From Varanus komodoensis (taxonomy: Eukaryota; Chordata; Lepidosauria; Squamata; Varanidae): a stretch of DNA of 64,000 nt. The notes beneath the pieces are model-generated. The model made no database searches and was not told the DNA's origin. It saw nothing but the letters and a program-made list of their open reading frames with translations. The translations under genes and the position numbers were made by a program. The DNA lies in NCBI RefSeq assembly GCF_004798865.1, contig NW_025335268.1, forward strand, positions 9,252,423 to 9,316,422. Direction: 5' to 3'. Every line of letters starts with the position of its first letter. The first letter of the stretch is position 1. Shown one piece after another: positions 49,840 through 61,565 of the stretch.

Positions 49840-51335
49840 TGTGATACAGATGTGGATGGACTGAGGTGGTGAGGAGCATGGAATGCTTCTAGTAATGCAA
49901 GTTCTTATTTAAATTTTTACGAAGTATTTAAGTTACTTTTTTTGGGAACTGAAATCCAAGATATAACTGCTGATGTAGAATAACAAAGTTATGGATTGAA
50001 ATGTCCGTTTTGGAATGAAAACCTTGCCAGATATAAACACTGGAAACAGTGGATAGCTGTCAAGTTTTATTTGAGACTTTGATTTGAAGGCAAGTAAATT
50101 CAAACCTCATGTTCTGAACAAACTAGTCACTCTTATCTCTGCAATCCAAGTTTTTGCCAAAAAGTCATCCTTTGTCATTTCCAATCACTGGAACCCCCCT
50201 CCCCACCAGAAAATTACCATTCACAAATGCAAGTTCTTTCCAAAGATAGAAGGCAGGTTCACATGATCACAGAAGGAAAATAAGCCACTATTATTTTTCC
50301 TCTCTGCATAGGCCAGTCATGAACAGCCTAATTAGCATGGTTATGCTCATCAGGTACAAGCTGACATGACATTCAAACCTAGCAAAGGTAGGTGGTTAGG
50401 ATAGTTTACAAACCACCCTGAGATCTACTATTGTAAGCTACTCCAGCTAGTTCAGACATTGCTGGAACAGTCTTATTTAGGCAATCCCTGACAAAGATGC
50501 ATGAGGAATGTTTATTTTCCCAATGTGACTGTGCAAACCTGCTCAGTAAATTTGGAAGCAACTTGCTTTTGTGAATAGTGAAAAAATTCTGAAGACTACA
50601 AGTGATAAAAGGATGACTTTCTCAGAAAAAAATCACATACAAAGAAGAAAGTGTTGAATTAGCTTATTTCCCCGCAATGGACATGCAAATTCTGTCACTA
50701 TGATATAGAACTGATGTGCTTTCAAATAACAGGACCAGTGCCATAAATAGTTCAGCATAAGAAAAATCACACAACAGCAAGAAACAATTACAATATGGTA
50801 CCCCACAACTATAATCAGTTTCCTTAATTGGAATGATTTATCAAGGAATTATCAATGGGCCAAGAGTACTGCTGGAGCAGCCTGCCCTTCAACTGACTTG
50901 GAGCTATTTAAGACCTTTGTAACTTGAGTGAAGACAGGAGCTGTCAAACCAAGGAGCTTGTGCCATCAGCTCTGGAGCTAAATATGTTCTGGTAGTGGGG
51001 TTTATTTGCTAGTAATGTTTGTTTCAAGACTGCAAAATCATAAACTGCCTTGGATGCCTTAGCAGGAAGGCAGTAAAGAAAAATCTTCAACCAGTCATAC
51101 TATAATCTTAATATACTCTCTTAAAGTATCAAGAAAAAAAATAAATTACCTTTCCCAAATGCCTGGCCCACTGCAAGACAGCTTTGCATTTGCTTTTATT
51201 TGCATTACTCACTTGTAGCTGAATGGAATGAGAACCACTCTAAGGCCTTTTAGAGCACACTAATGCATGTTCAGGAAGAAAGAAGCCCTGCAGCCACAAG
51301 CATTCCTCAGCCAGTTGGAATTGTAGTATTTTTTC
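49840..51335. other. LCLAT1 5'UTR intron, no recognised element
   Basis: Nothing recognised. Confidence 0.5.
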
Positions 51336-51337
51336 TT

Positions 51338-51425
51338 TCTTTTGTTGTTGTTTAGTTGCAAAGTCATCCTTGACCCATCATGACAAAATTCCTCTGGGCT
51401 CTCCTGTCTCCACCATTTTTTCTTT
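51338..51425 (-). mobile_element. Bov-B LINE 3' end
   Basis: 'ttgttgttgtttagttgcaa' then 'agtcatccttgacccatcatgac' and 'gggctctcctgtctcc' is the 3' terminus of Bov-B read on the minus strand. Extremely short and 5'-truncated. Confidence 0.75.
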
Positions 51426-53760
51426 CTAAACATGGATAAAACTACAGCATTAAAAATAGGTGAACTGCTATCCCAGAACTGTCATGCCTATTTCCAACCA
51501 AAAACCTCCTGTTTACCTTCCCTCTCCCTGCTGTCAACCTACTATGAATGATTCAATACCATGTATGTGGACCACAGCTCATATGAGACTAAACGTTGGA
51601 ATATTGATTGTCTCCCAAGAGACACAGAATTGAAAATGCATGTATGTGAAATATTTCGAATTAAGTGCACACTGAGCCTGCCATATTTCTCTTCTAAGCA
51701 GGTCATGGAGGTACTCAAACACAAGCTCACCAACAGTGAAAATATCTGAGTTTTTAATATGCCTCATAGCACAAAAGTGCAAAAGCAACAAGAGGAAGAG
51801 AAGATTCCAGGTCAGACAACTTCTTATTCTCCTGCCAAGGGGGAGAATTACCACAGATGAGCATCATTACAATGCATCACTCGACATTTTAGAAACATAA
51901 CACCTAGCTGCAGGAAACTTGCCATTTGTCAGATGAGCTGAGTGACTCCCTTGATCCCAGCAGGAATCTGATTTAGGAAGTCTTCTTTGAATTTTTTTAG
52001 TATGCAAATAGGCATTTATCTTTGGTTATAGTAGAAGAACAGCCTGCAACTTTCCCCCACCACCTTTAAAAAGTATTGCAGTGCCAGAACACTCAAGACA
52101 CATAAGCATATGTCTTTTAAAACAACATACAGTACTGCAATATGCATTGTCCCCATAACAGAGCAACTCCTTTCTTATCTTCCCTTCCACAAGAAGCAGC
52201 CATCTTTCAAATCCTCCCAGGACTTCTTGACCCCTTCCAACTCTACTATTCTATACTTCTATGAAACAAGAAGACCGAACCACAAACATGGACAGAGAAG
52301 GATGGAGTTTAGAAAAGACTAGCACTACTGCTTGAAAAGAAGCAGCAAGATTATATAATTAATTTCTTCCCGCCTTCCTTCCAGGTGAAAAAGTGAAATG
52401 ATCTGGCTTATAAAGCTATAACTGGCAAAGCTGACTCTAAGCACTTTCTTGTGACAGAGACAGACCTTTAAGTGTTATTGGGCTGTTATTGGAAAAAATA
52501 CAATTCTCTCAGCATGTTGCTAGATCAAGTCCAGCAATTTCGTCACATTTGGGGTTTATATCAGAAAATGGAGGACACTGTATACTTCTGAATCTTTTAT
52601 TAACTATCAAGCAATGATATTAATGACAGCTGGGTAGAGCAATCCTACTGGGAGCAGAAAAATCTATGGCAAAGTTTCTAGCACCTCCTAAGTCCTGCCA
52701 ACCTGTGCCAACCAGGAACAAGGAGTGGGTAATTTACTTTTTTCCTATGTGAACAGAATTACTCTTTGTTTCCCTTCTGTTGACATTAATGGTAAGCAAA
52801 TTGCTGGCTCTTATTTTGGGTATGCTGGAGGTTTGAGGGTGCATAGCAAACTCCAGAATGCCTCATTCCAGACCAGAGTTAGAATTTTCCAGGAGACCTC
52901 CTTCTCTGCCAATGGATACAGTGGCTCACTGTATCCTATGGCCTTCCAGCTACTCTCCCCAAAAGCATGGAAACGTTCCTTAAAATTGCATCATTATGAT
53001 CATTACAAATAACATTATTAATTAGGATTTCAGCTGTTATTTTAAAAAGCACTGAAATAAGTGCACCAGGAGATTGAGTAGCTTTTAAAAAATAATGGCT
53101 TTCAATCCAAAGTACAATTTGTGATGCTGTGTTTCAAAGTTCTTGTGAAACTATAATTTCTATTTTCATATCAACAAGTTATTCTAGTATTAATACAAAT
53201 GGTAATATGCATCTGTATCTCATATTCGAAAAGTTTTTCAAATGCAGCAATATTTCATGTATGAAATAGAGTTTAATGGAGTATTCCACTTTTTTTTCTT
53301 TGGAATTATTCAAAAACTCATACTTTGCTGAGATGTGCTTCTTTCCATATCATTTGAAACTCTGGAGCTTTATGCTAGTTGAACAAAGTCCTCACTGCAT
53401 AGGCAAAATGGGCTGGAAACCATTTCCAACTAAAGTGCCAGCATCTGTGCTGAAGAAATCAACTGGTACTGCCAATCTCATACTTAATGACTGAATAACT
53501 ATTTCAGAATCTTAGATCCCACCATCAAATTTCGCTGCATTCCAGAGTCAAGGCTTTTGAGATATCTCCAGCTGAGCTGATATAATCAAAATGGGTTCCT
53601 TCAAATCAAATTTGATAAATTTAACCATGTAATTCTGTAATCACCAAGGGCTGAATCTGGATTCATGCACAATTTGAGGGAGGAAGCTCTATGCTTAATT
53701 CAATCACAGGGTGATTTGAAGGACAATGCTTAGTAAAAGCGTGGTGATAGATATTATTTT
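51426..53760. other. LCLAT1 5'UTR intron, no recognised element
   Basis: Nothing confidently recognised. The part at 52800-52990 may be a LINE remnant; I cannot place it. Confidence 0.4.
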
Positions 53761-54022
53761 CGGTGCCAGGTAAAACATTTTTCTTTGGCCAACATTTTAA
53801 TAGTTAATTTTATTTGTTTATACTGTATACTCATAGTGTTCTATTGCTACTTACCTTCAGACTAATCTGAGTTGTTGTGGGCCCATTCCTGTTTTTACTG
53901 AAATACTATTTATGTTTGTTTTTATCATCACTGTTATTGTATATTGTGATTATTGTATATTTTTAACTTTCTGCACTACCCAAACAGCTTGCCCTGGTTA
54001 ATGAACAGTAAATAAATAAATA
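53761..54022 (+). mobile_element. L2 LINE 3' end
   Basis: 'ggtgccaggtaaaacatttt' (GCCAGGTKTF coding end), then a T-rich 3'UTR and (TAAA)n at 54009-54022. Confidence 0.75.
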
Positions 54023-54024
54023 GC

Positions 54025-56250
54025 CATAGGATTAGCTGGAGAAGGCTAGACTGTAGGTCTTCAGAATGCTCCTCTCACTTGTATGCATCTGTTACTCCAT
54101 TATACATTCTATTACGGCTTCAATCTTTCATTTATGTATCCTTTTGGGGTACATTGGCTTGCACTGTTCTTCACTTACTAACTGAAAGTTCTGTGGTATA
54201 GAGAGACACATGTATTTGCCTACATGTACACTCAGACAGCACACAAACCACATTGGACAGAATCCAAGCAGCTGCCCTGATCCATAGAAGAGGCTTGCAC
54301 CAGCCCAGTAGATTTCTTTTCTCTTTGAACAGCTGATCCCCCATGGTGAAGCACAAACTACTATAAAAATCTCTGCTCAACTCCAGGAGCAGCTTGCTCT
54401 GTAGCTAGGGGACAGGGTGCATTGCAAATGAACGAGTATAAGTTCCCTTGGGCCCCCAAAACTAATTTTACATGTCTCTGGATCCTAGCCAGAAATTTCA
54501 GTAAATACTTCACACTTATTTCCCAAATTCCCATAATCAATTAATGGCAAAAGAGTAAGTAAAGTTTTTTTTCCAGCTTTAGAAAGTAAATTAATTTCAG
54601 CTTCAGAATTATCTAGTGTCATTTTGCCACTTAATTATCTTCATTACTTTTACCCACCTATGTAGACATTTAAGATTCTATTGGCAAAGACTGTTTTTAA
54701 AACTTTGACCATATCTGAAATAAGTTTTCCAACAGTGATTAGCATCTATTTATAAAGCGAATGGAAAAATGTCACCACAGAAACAGCATCTACTTTAGAA
54801 AAACGAGTACAAGATGCTGCCTTACATTTAGATGCCTATTTCTTCACACACTGTAATTATGAAAAACCAAAATTGATTTCTAAATAGTTCAAGATGAAAC
54901 TGGCACTAATCTCTAATTATGTTTTTCAACTCAACAGTGCCTGTACATAGAATGCTATTCCTTTCCATGAAATATTTCAGACAGCAATTCCTTACTGGTA
55001 TAAATATCCTAGGGAAATCATTCCAAGATAAGCATTAAAATGTATTTTAGCAAAGTTTGCAATAATTTTTTTCAATAATGTGCAAGCTATTTTCAACCAT
55101 AAAAATTTACCTGCAAACCTAGCAACTTGTATTCAAGAGATTATACGAGACAGCCATTCTCGAACTGAGAACGGTCACACATCAACCAAGATTGTGATTG
55201 ATAAAGATGGAAGTATCAGGGGGTTCAGACAAGCCCACACATTCCTGGTTTGCTCTTAACCTGCTATTTACACTGTTTGACTTTTACAAGTAGGTTTTGA
55301 ATCACTTTTTCTCACTGTATATATTCTTCATGTTTTCCTATTTATTTGGTCCTACCCAATATGGAGTACCTAGTCGTGTTATTCCAAGCACTCAAATATT
55401 GCTAGTGGAATTCCTCTGAATCTCTGTTATATAAGCTCCTGTGTATTATGCTTGCACAAGCAGCAGCACAATCAGTGTACTGACATGTATTTTATTTTAA
55501 TTTGTTTTACTTTTTATACACCTCCCCATTCCTGGTTTATAAGAAACTAAAACCACAAAGGTAACATTAGTTGGGTTCCCTCTTGTAAAAATCTATCTTT
55601 TAAAAATCCAATTTCAGAGTATCACTACTCTGATAAAAATCCAATTTCACTATCATATACCTATACCCTACTATATGGTCTTTTTTGTCTTAACTCTTCT
55701 GCCTTGTTTTGCCCACATCCACCACTCTGAAACACAGAATCACAATCTCATCTTACCTGTTTCTATATACATTTAACTTTAATCAGAAAACTTTAAGTTC
55801 AGAATGTTCAAGAAGCAAATACTCTTAGGTTGGCCAAAGTCATTTTCATGAGATGTGATTAATGTCCAGGTTTGATTGGTAGTAAACTTCATTTTTATAA
55901 GACTTTAAGTGTAGGTTAGCATGTTTCTGACAAGGTTTCATTGTAACTAAGCTGTTTTTTTTTAAGTTAGAGAGAAAATTAGCACTATATATTGGGGGGA
56001 GGGAATAAAACTAATTATTAAAATGGATTGTTTGGATCGACTTTCTTCGAAAGATTTTTATCCATCCTATGATGGCAGAGTGACTTCTTCAGTGAGGAGC
56101 CTTCTTCACTCATGTAGGCTCCCCATGGGTGTTAGAACCCATTAGAGGTTCCTGACCGGAGGCAGAGCCAACACGTAGAGCCAGTTGCTATCTGCAGTGA
56201 TAGAGCACACAACACATGGAAGAATGTAGAACTGGGCAGTAGGATATGGC
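54025..56250. other. LCLAT1 5'UTR intron, no recognised element
   Basis: AT-rich, nothing recognised. Confidence 0.5.
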
Positions 56251-56286
56251 AGGTTACAGGTTTTTATTTATTTATTTATTAAAACA

Positions 56287-56368
56287 TTTTTTAATAAATT
56301 AGGTTAATAAATTAGGTTTTTTTAATAAATTAGGTTAATAAATTAGGTTTTTTTAATAAATTAGGTTC
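56287..56368. repeat. 31-bp AT-rich tandem repeat
   Basis: About 2.6 copies of a roughly 31-bp unit, itself built from two 'taataaattaggt' subunits separated by a T run. Confidence 0.9.
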
Positions 56369-56572
56369 ATCCTAATTATGTGGCCAGTTACTTTCTAAAT
56401 ACAGATAAAAACTAATCACACTCTTAAAAGTGGGAAATGACCTTATGTTATCGTATTAATTGGAGATGCCAATAACTAAACCCGAGGTCTTCTGAATGTA
56501 AAGTATGTGCTCTACCATCGAAATATGGTTCTTCCCCATTTCAGGTTACAAAAGCAATAAAACCACATGAAC

Positions 56573-56617
56573 AATTGTGCAAGTCTTGCAATTGTGCAAG
56601 TCTTGCAATTGTGCAAT
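56573..56617. repeat. 17-bp tandem repeat
   Basis: About 2.6 copies of attgtgcaagtcttgca. Confidence 0.9.
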
Positions 56618-56922
56618 ACAATTAGCACCTTACTAAGAAGACCCATTCAGAAGGACATGTCCATTTGCCTACAGTTTTCGTACAAACTCCAATAGCACAA
56701 GCTCTCACCATGCCACTGCATGAACATGAAGAGCATTTAAGGTAAGTCTAACCTAAATCTATGACATGAGATTCTCTAAATGCTGGCAATCAAGAACATG
56801 TAATAGCTTTATATATTTCATTTGTCATTGATTTTACCTTAAAGACATAAAAAAGAAAGAACTCTAATATTAAAACATATTTTATGTTCTTATAAAATCA
56901 TATTAAATAGTATGTTCTACAA

Positions 56923-57614
56923 CAGGGGTCCCCAACCCCTGGCTGCCAACCAGCACTGGTCCATGGCTTGTTGGGACCCAGGCTGCACAGCAGGTGAGCG
57001 AGTGAAGCTTCATCCGTGGCCGTAACCTCCACAATTCTCCTCCTTTTGCTTGTGGGCTGCTGTGGCGCCAAGACCCAAGAGAAGGAGGCAGGCTGTCAGG
57101 AGTGCTCTGACCAACCAAGTCCAATCTTTTTCGAACAGGTGAAAGCTCCTCTGACAGATGCCTCATTTCTCCAACAATGTGAGCTGCTCTCGACTAACAC
57201 TATCCAATAGCACGTGTGGACTGTGGCTCAGGCACGGGACAGGCACTCCAATAAAAAAGGTGGAATGACTGAGCCTTAGACCAATGGGAGCAGGTGGACT
57301 GAGGTGAGGGAGCAGGGTGGGCTTATTCATTTTTCCCAGTTTTTCCTTTTCGAACCCTACCGTAAACTACACATGCAAGGGATCTAGGTTGCATGATTCT
57401 TATCAGAATATAATGTCTGATGATCTGAGGTGGAGCTGAAGCGGTGAGTTGTATAATTATTTCATTATATATTCCAGTGTAATAATAATAGAAATAAAAT
57501 GCACAATAAATGTAATGCACTTGAAACATCCCAAAACCACCACCACCCCCAGTCTGTGGAAAAATTGTCTTCCACGAAACCAGTCCCTGGTGCCAAAAAG
57601 GTTGGGAAATGCTT
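56923..57614. mobile_element. hAT element resembling mammalian MER1 (Charlie3-type)
   Basis: Terminal inverted repeats begin caggggtccccaac and end gttgggaaatgctt (decayed). A perfect 8-bp target duplication ttctacaa flanks it (56915-56922 and 57615-57622), as expected for hAT. The inner ends, 'gtggaaaaattgtcttccac' and 'accagtccctggtgccaaaa', and the inner block 'aatagaaataaaatgcacaa', match from memory the human MER1 non-autonomous consensus. No transposase frame is visible. The 692-bp length suggests a deletion derivative. Confidence 0.85.
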
Positions 57615-57952
57615 TTCTACAAAACAGACTTTACACATTTCCTTAAAGGAAAACACTGTAAGCAGGAAATTGCATCTTCATCATAAAGTGAAATATAAGT
57701 ATATGAATAATACTAAACTACAGTAAGAATTTAGAATCTTGCAGCCAGCATTTAGAAGCATTTTATGCATTTTACAGGGTAATACTATGGCTGCTAGATA
57801 GTCTCTCATTCCAACATTAGACATGGGAAAACAAGTTCACAGTATACATCTCACACCCACACTGAAGACCACAGTTAGACAGCTTAAATCGGCTATCCAG
57901 TTATTTTGCAGAATGTGAGGAACACGGGCAGTTAACAAATTTAAAAAGACAG

Positions 57953-57972
57953 ACAGACAGACACACACACAC
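57953..57972. repeat. (GACA)n/(CA)n simple repeat
   Basis: Short microsatellite. Confidence 0.9.
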
Positions 57973-58079
57973 TAATTGAAAAGAACAAAACCGTAATAGC
58001 AATTGCTATTATTCAGAATTGAAGCACAGCAGCAGTACAGGATAAAATGAGATATATAAAAACAAAGTTAAAAAGTTAA

Positions 58080-58640
58080 ACTGTTAAAATGTTGGGAAAA
58101 TAAAAAGGTCTTTACCTGGTACAGAAATGAATACAAAGTAGGTGCCAGGCAAACCCCTTTGGAGAGTTCATTCCAAAACTGGGATGCCACAACGGAAAAG
58201 GCCTTCCTGCCTCATTTCCTTTCACAGGGGCTCTCAGAGAAGGACTCTGGACATGACTTCAGCATCCAGGTAGGTACATATGGATGGAAGCAATCCTTCA
58301 GATAACCTGGCCCTAAGGTGTTTAGGACTTTGAATGTTAGTACCACTACTCTGAACCAAGTCTGGACTTCAACTGAACTGGAAGAGTACTGGCATAATGT
58401 GTTCTAGTGAGCCAGTCCCCAATAACAGTCTTACTGCCTTGTTTTGGATCAGCTGAAGTTTCTGGACCATTACCAAAGGACATTACCGTGTATACAGCAC
58501 TACAGTACCAGAGTTACCAGAGCATGGATAGCTGTAGCTTGGCTCTCTCTGTTCAAATAGGGTCATAGTTGCTATATCAGTTTAAGAGTAGTAGCTGCAG
58601 TAATCTCTAAAGCACAATTTTAACTATCCAAGAATGTGTA
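58080..58640 (-). mobile_element. L2-like LINE fragment
   Basis: 'aaggtctttacctggtacag' and 'gagagttcattccaaaactgggatgcc...aaaggccttcctgcc' are the reverse complement of the L2 ORF2 C-terminal block (RAF...P.WNELS..). The portion to the right ('taaggtgtttaggactttga') belongs to a commonly associated LINE region. Orientation minus. Confidence 0.7.
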
Positions 58641-58719
58641 CAACTCATTGTGCTAGCTATAAATATGAAACTTTAATCATAAATTTTAGTTTGGGATTAC
58701 AATACTTGACAGAGTGCAT

Positions 58720-59080
58720 CTCCCAACTGCAGTCTCCTTTTCACCATGCTCAGCATTCAGGGCCTTCCACTGAGTGTCAAGCTTGAGGAAGGCTTGGAGG
58801 GAAGCAACAAAGTGGCTTTTATTAGCAGTGCACCCTCATCTATGGAATGACCTCCCAACTCAGGCCTGCCTGGTACTGGCCTTGTTTTCATCATCAGGTT
58901 AAATCAGCACTTTACGCCAAAACTTTTAAAGACATACATTCAAAAGAGTTAAGGGGATTACCCATCCTAGGTGTTTTACAGGGTTATATTTTTTACCATA
59001 TATTGTTTTAATGGTTTCCACTTTTGTTTTTATATTTTATATTTCCTGTAATGTTTAAATTATACAAGGGGAGACCCCCA
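58720..59080 (+). mobile_element. L2-like LINE 3' fragment
   Basis: 'ctcatctatggaatgacctc' followed by 'ctgcctggtactggcc' corresponds to LWNDLP...CLVLA, the L2 C-terminus, in plus orientation, then a T-rich 3'UTR. Confidence 0.6.
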
Positions 59081-59204
59081 CAAAACCCCAGGAATTATCT
59101 TCTGGAAGGTGGGCTCCTTGTAGTAAAGGCTTCCCCTGCTAGGTGAGTGTTATAGGAACCCATATGCATCAGTGTACCTAGCTGGGTTGTTGTGAGAGGC
59201 TACA

Positions 59205-59590
59205 TTTGGCTTCACTGAGGTTTTTTGGAGACTCTTTCAACACATTTGTCTATTTTGTGATTTACCTGAACAACACGCAGTGGTGAACTTTTGTTCAGCT
59301 GAATGTTCAGCTGTTTTTGACCAAAAATGGCATGACCCTTGTGCCCCAACCTTCCCCTGATCTCACTCCATGCAACTTTTTTTTGTTTTCCCAGAAGAAA
59401 ACTCCTCAAAGGGAAACATTTGCCAATGTGGAAGAGGTGAAACAAAAAAGGCAGAAGCACAAAATGGCATCAAAATTGATGAGTTCAAAACCTGTTTTGA
59501 GCAGTGGAAAAACTGTCTCAATAGGTATATTGCATCAAATGGAGAGTACTTTGAAGGTGACTGAACGTGACACAATTTTTAATAAATAAA
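59205..59590 (+). mobile_element. mariner transposase C-terminal relic
   Basis: Plus-strand frames read PSPDLTPCNFFLF (matching the mariner block Y-SPDL-APCDFFLF, which holds the last catalytic aspartate of the D,D34D triad) and, in another frame, CFEQWKNCLNRYIASNGEYFEGD split here as the motif EYFEGD at the end. The two parts are in different frames, so at least one frameshift separates them. The N-terminal half of the transposase and the TIRs are not visible. It is a dead DNA transposon fragment. Confidence 0.85.
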
Positions 59591-59595
59591 TTCCC

Positions 59596-59620
59596 TTTTG
59601 GGGGGCGTTCCCCCCCCCCA
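59596..59620. repeat. G6...C10 mononucleotide hairpin
   Basis: 'tggggggcgttcccccccccc' forms a short G/C hairpin immediately after the mariner relic. Confidence 0.8.
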
Positions 59621-59629
59621 TATTCCTGC

Positions 59630-60225
59630 AATGTACTATAGATTTTGCAAACTGCAGCAGCCAGACTAACAACTGGGAACAGAAGGTTTCAACACTTAAG
59701 TCCAGTTCTGGTCCACTTTCAATGCTTCAAGGTTCTGCTTTTAACCTATAAAACCATGTAGACCTTTAGACTGCAATACTTGGCAAAACACTTCTAACCT
59801 TACAATACTTAAGGTCACAATCTGCCCTTTACACTACCTACATGCTTAATGCCTTCAGAAGGCAATAACAAGGTGGAGAGGCTTCTCAGTGGCAGCCCTC
59901 CAACTGTGGAATTATCTCCCTGCAGAGGCTCATTGGTTCCAACTTTATCATCCTTCAAGTACCCCATTAAGGTAACTCTTTGCAATGAAGACCAGAAGGT
60001 ATTTAGGGCTTATATAATGGCTTGATGGGGACACTCATATGCTTTTGCCCGGTCTACTAAATCTATTGCGAATTTTTCTTGTAGTTTGTCTACATGGATT
60101 TTAAATTTGGTAGTGTGGAAATCCTTTTATGATTATGTTGCTGTATTATGTCTTGTTTCTAGGAACCATGATGAACTTTGGCTATTCAACAGTGTATATG
60201 AAAATAAATGGATGAATAAATAAGT
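59630..60225 (+). mobile_element. L2 LINE fragment
   Basis: 'ttgcaaactgcagcagccag' then 'caaggtggagaggcttctcagtggcagccctccaactgtggaattatctccctgc' corresponds to L2 (NAAAR ... RLLSGSPPTVELSP), ending in an A-rich tail 'aaataaatggatgaataaat' at 60201-60220. Decayed. Confidence 0.75.
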
Positions 60226-60639
60226 AAATAATGCTATTTAACCATTACTCCATTGAATATCTCATAAGCCTCCAAGAGTGTACAAATAGGCATCCCCTTC
60301 CAACTGCCCGAAGCTTTTTTATTTTTAAGAAGATGCTATTATAAGCTTGAGCTGCACAGGGAAAGACGTAGGTCCTGTAGTCCTCCCACTCCAAGTGAGT
60401 TGAGAATATTGGTTCTGTCAACTATATTCACACATACTATCCAGATCTTCTGCCAAGGAGCACAAAATGGCATTCCCACGTGACAGCCCCACGAAGATAT
60501 AAGTGAGATAGCACTGGTGACAAGGCCAACTGGCGCATATCCCCCTTGAGCAAGGATTTGAACAGGGTTGTTCCCATGTCCACATCCACTACTCTACCCA
60601 CACTGCCACAAAGGCAAGCACCAAAACCTAAAAGGCACA
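60226..60639. other. LCLAT1 5'UTR intron, proximal part
   Basis: GC content rises toward the CpG island. No repeat or exon recognised. Confidence 0.5.
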
Positions 60640-61260
60640 CCGCGACGCCAAGGCGTTAGATACCAAAGGAGAGGGGAGCGAGTACTAGGAGCTCGCCGAC
60701 CCTGTTCTGCGCTAGGGAGATGGAATATGCCTTTAAAGCCCAGGTGCTCACCCGCCCTGGTGCCGCACCCGACCGCCCACGGCCCATCCTGGCCCTCGCA
60801 CTGCTACCTACGCCGGCTACCGTCTCCTCACCTGCAGCGAGGCCCCCGAAGCGACGGCGGGAGGAGGCGGCCTCAGCCTCCTCAACCCCGCACCGCGCTT
60901 CCTTCACACCGCGCCAACCGTCAGCGGCCACAGGCGCTGCAGCCCCGCCTCAGGAGCCAAGGCGCCCCTTCAGCATGCCCGAGCCTCGCAGGTGCAGGAG
61001 CAAAGCCCACGCCGCCGCCATGTTCCCGCCTGCGCCACCTTTGCTCTTCGACCTCTGTGACTTCCGATCCTCCGCGGCCCGCGCTGCGGTTGCCATGGAG
61101 ATTTCCTCCCCCCCTCCCAACTCGGGTGAGCTTTTCTTAAAGACACACGCCGCTTTTAAGGCATTCGTTAGGGGCAAGAGCCAATTCTCCTCCTTCCTTG
61201 GTCTGGTTAAGACTCGCTGCACTCCCTCACACATGCACAGAGGGGGCGAGAGGCATGGCT
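60640..61260 (-). promoter_or_regulatory. LCLAT1: CpG island, probable LCLAT1 promoter
   Basis: The only long CpG-rich, GC-rich block in the window other than the hAT MITE. No TATA box. On the minus strand there is an ETS-type site CGGAAGTCA (61066-61058) and, about 40 bp downstream, a YY1-type site ACATGGCGGC (61023-61014), an arrangement usual for TATA-less housekeeping promoters. The sequence GTTGCCATGG at 61089-61098 resembles one half of an RFX X-box. A start site on the minus strand at about 61030-61060 is my inference. A plus-strand donor at 61125/61126 and an ATG at 61020 leave open a divergent transcript. Confidence 0.7.
60832..61045 (-). other. LCLAT1: Probable LCLAT1 non-coding first exon
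   Basis: The inferred exon ends at 60832 with CTGCAG followed by GTGAGG, a strong donor, and would be spliced to the acceptor at 29280 (intron about 31.5 kb). The 5' end is estimated from the ETS/YY1 spacing. A second possible donor, GGCGG followed by GTGAGC, is at 60752/60751. An upstream open reading frame (minus strand, 61021-60950, 23 codons, starting MAAAWALLLHL) lies in the exon. No transcript evidence is available, so the exon is inferred. Confidence 0.5.
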
Positions 61261-61370
61261 TTATTCTGAAGTAAAAACTAATGGCGTCAAACGGCTGACT
61301 GCAACTTGCCAGGAAACCGGATTGTATTCATTTAGGACTCAGAGACCACGAATTTTTCTCCCACGAAGCT

Positions 61371-61565
61371 ATTATTAGTAGTATTACACTGCATTTATAC
61401 CCTGCCTTTTTTCCTTTTGTGAGGACTGCAAGGTGGCTTGCATAGCTCCATTTTATCCTCACAACAACAACCCCGTGAGGTATGTAGGCTGAGACTGAAT
61501 GACTGGCCCAAAGTCACCCCGTAGCAATAGTGGCATGCCTATGTCTAAGTTAGACCTTGACACCT
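61371..61565 (-). mobile_element. MIR-like SINE
   Basis: 'actgcatttataccctgcct', 'ttatcctcacaacaacaacc' and 'cgtgaggtatgtaggctgag' are the 3' half of the same tRNA-derived family as at 43617, in reverse orientation. It lies just upstream of the CpG island. Confidence 0.8.

Noticed and set aside
56287-56617. CRISPR-like repeat array
   Set aside because: Direct tandem repeats without spacers in vertebrate intron DNA.
61020-61125. Coding first exon of a divergent gene
   Set aside because: The 35-codon product starting MFPPAPPLLFDL matches no protein I know. Kept only as a possibility in the findings.
60568-61274. Frames of 184 and 190 codons in the CpG island
   Set aside because: High GC lowers stop frequency. 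The translations are Pro/Arg/Ala-rich with no domain, and the frames ignore the splice signals.
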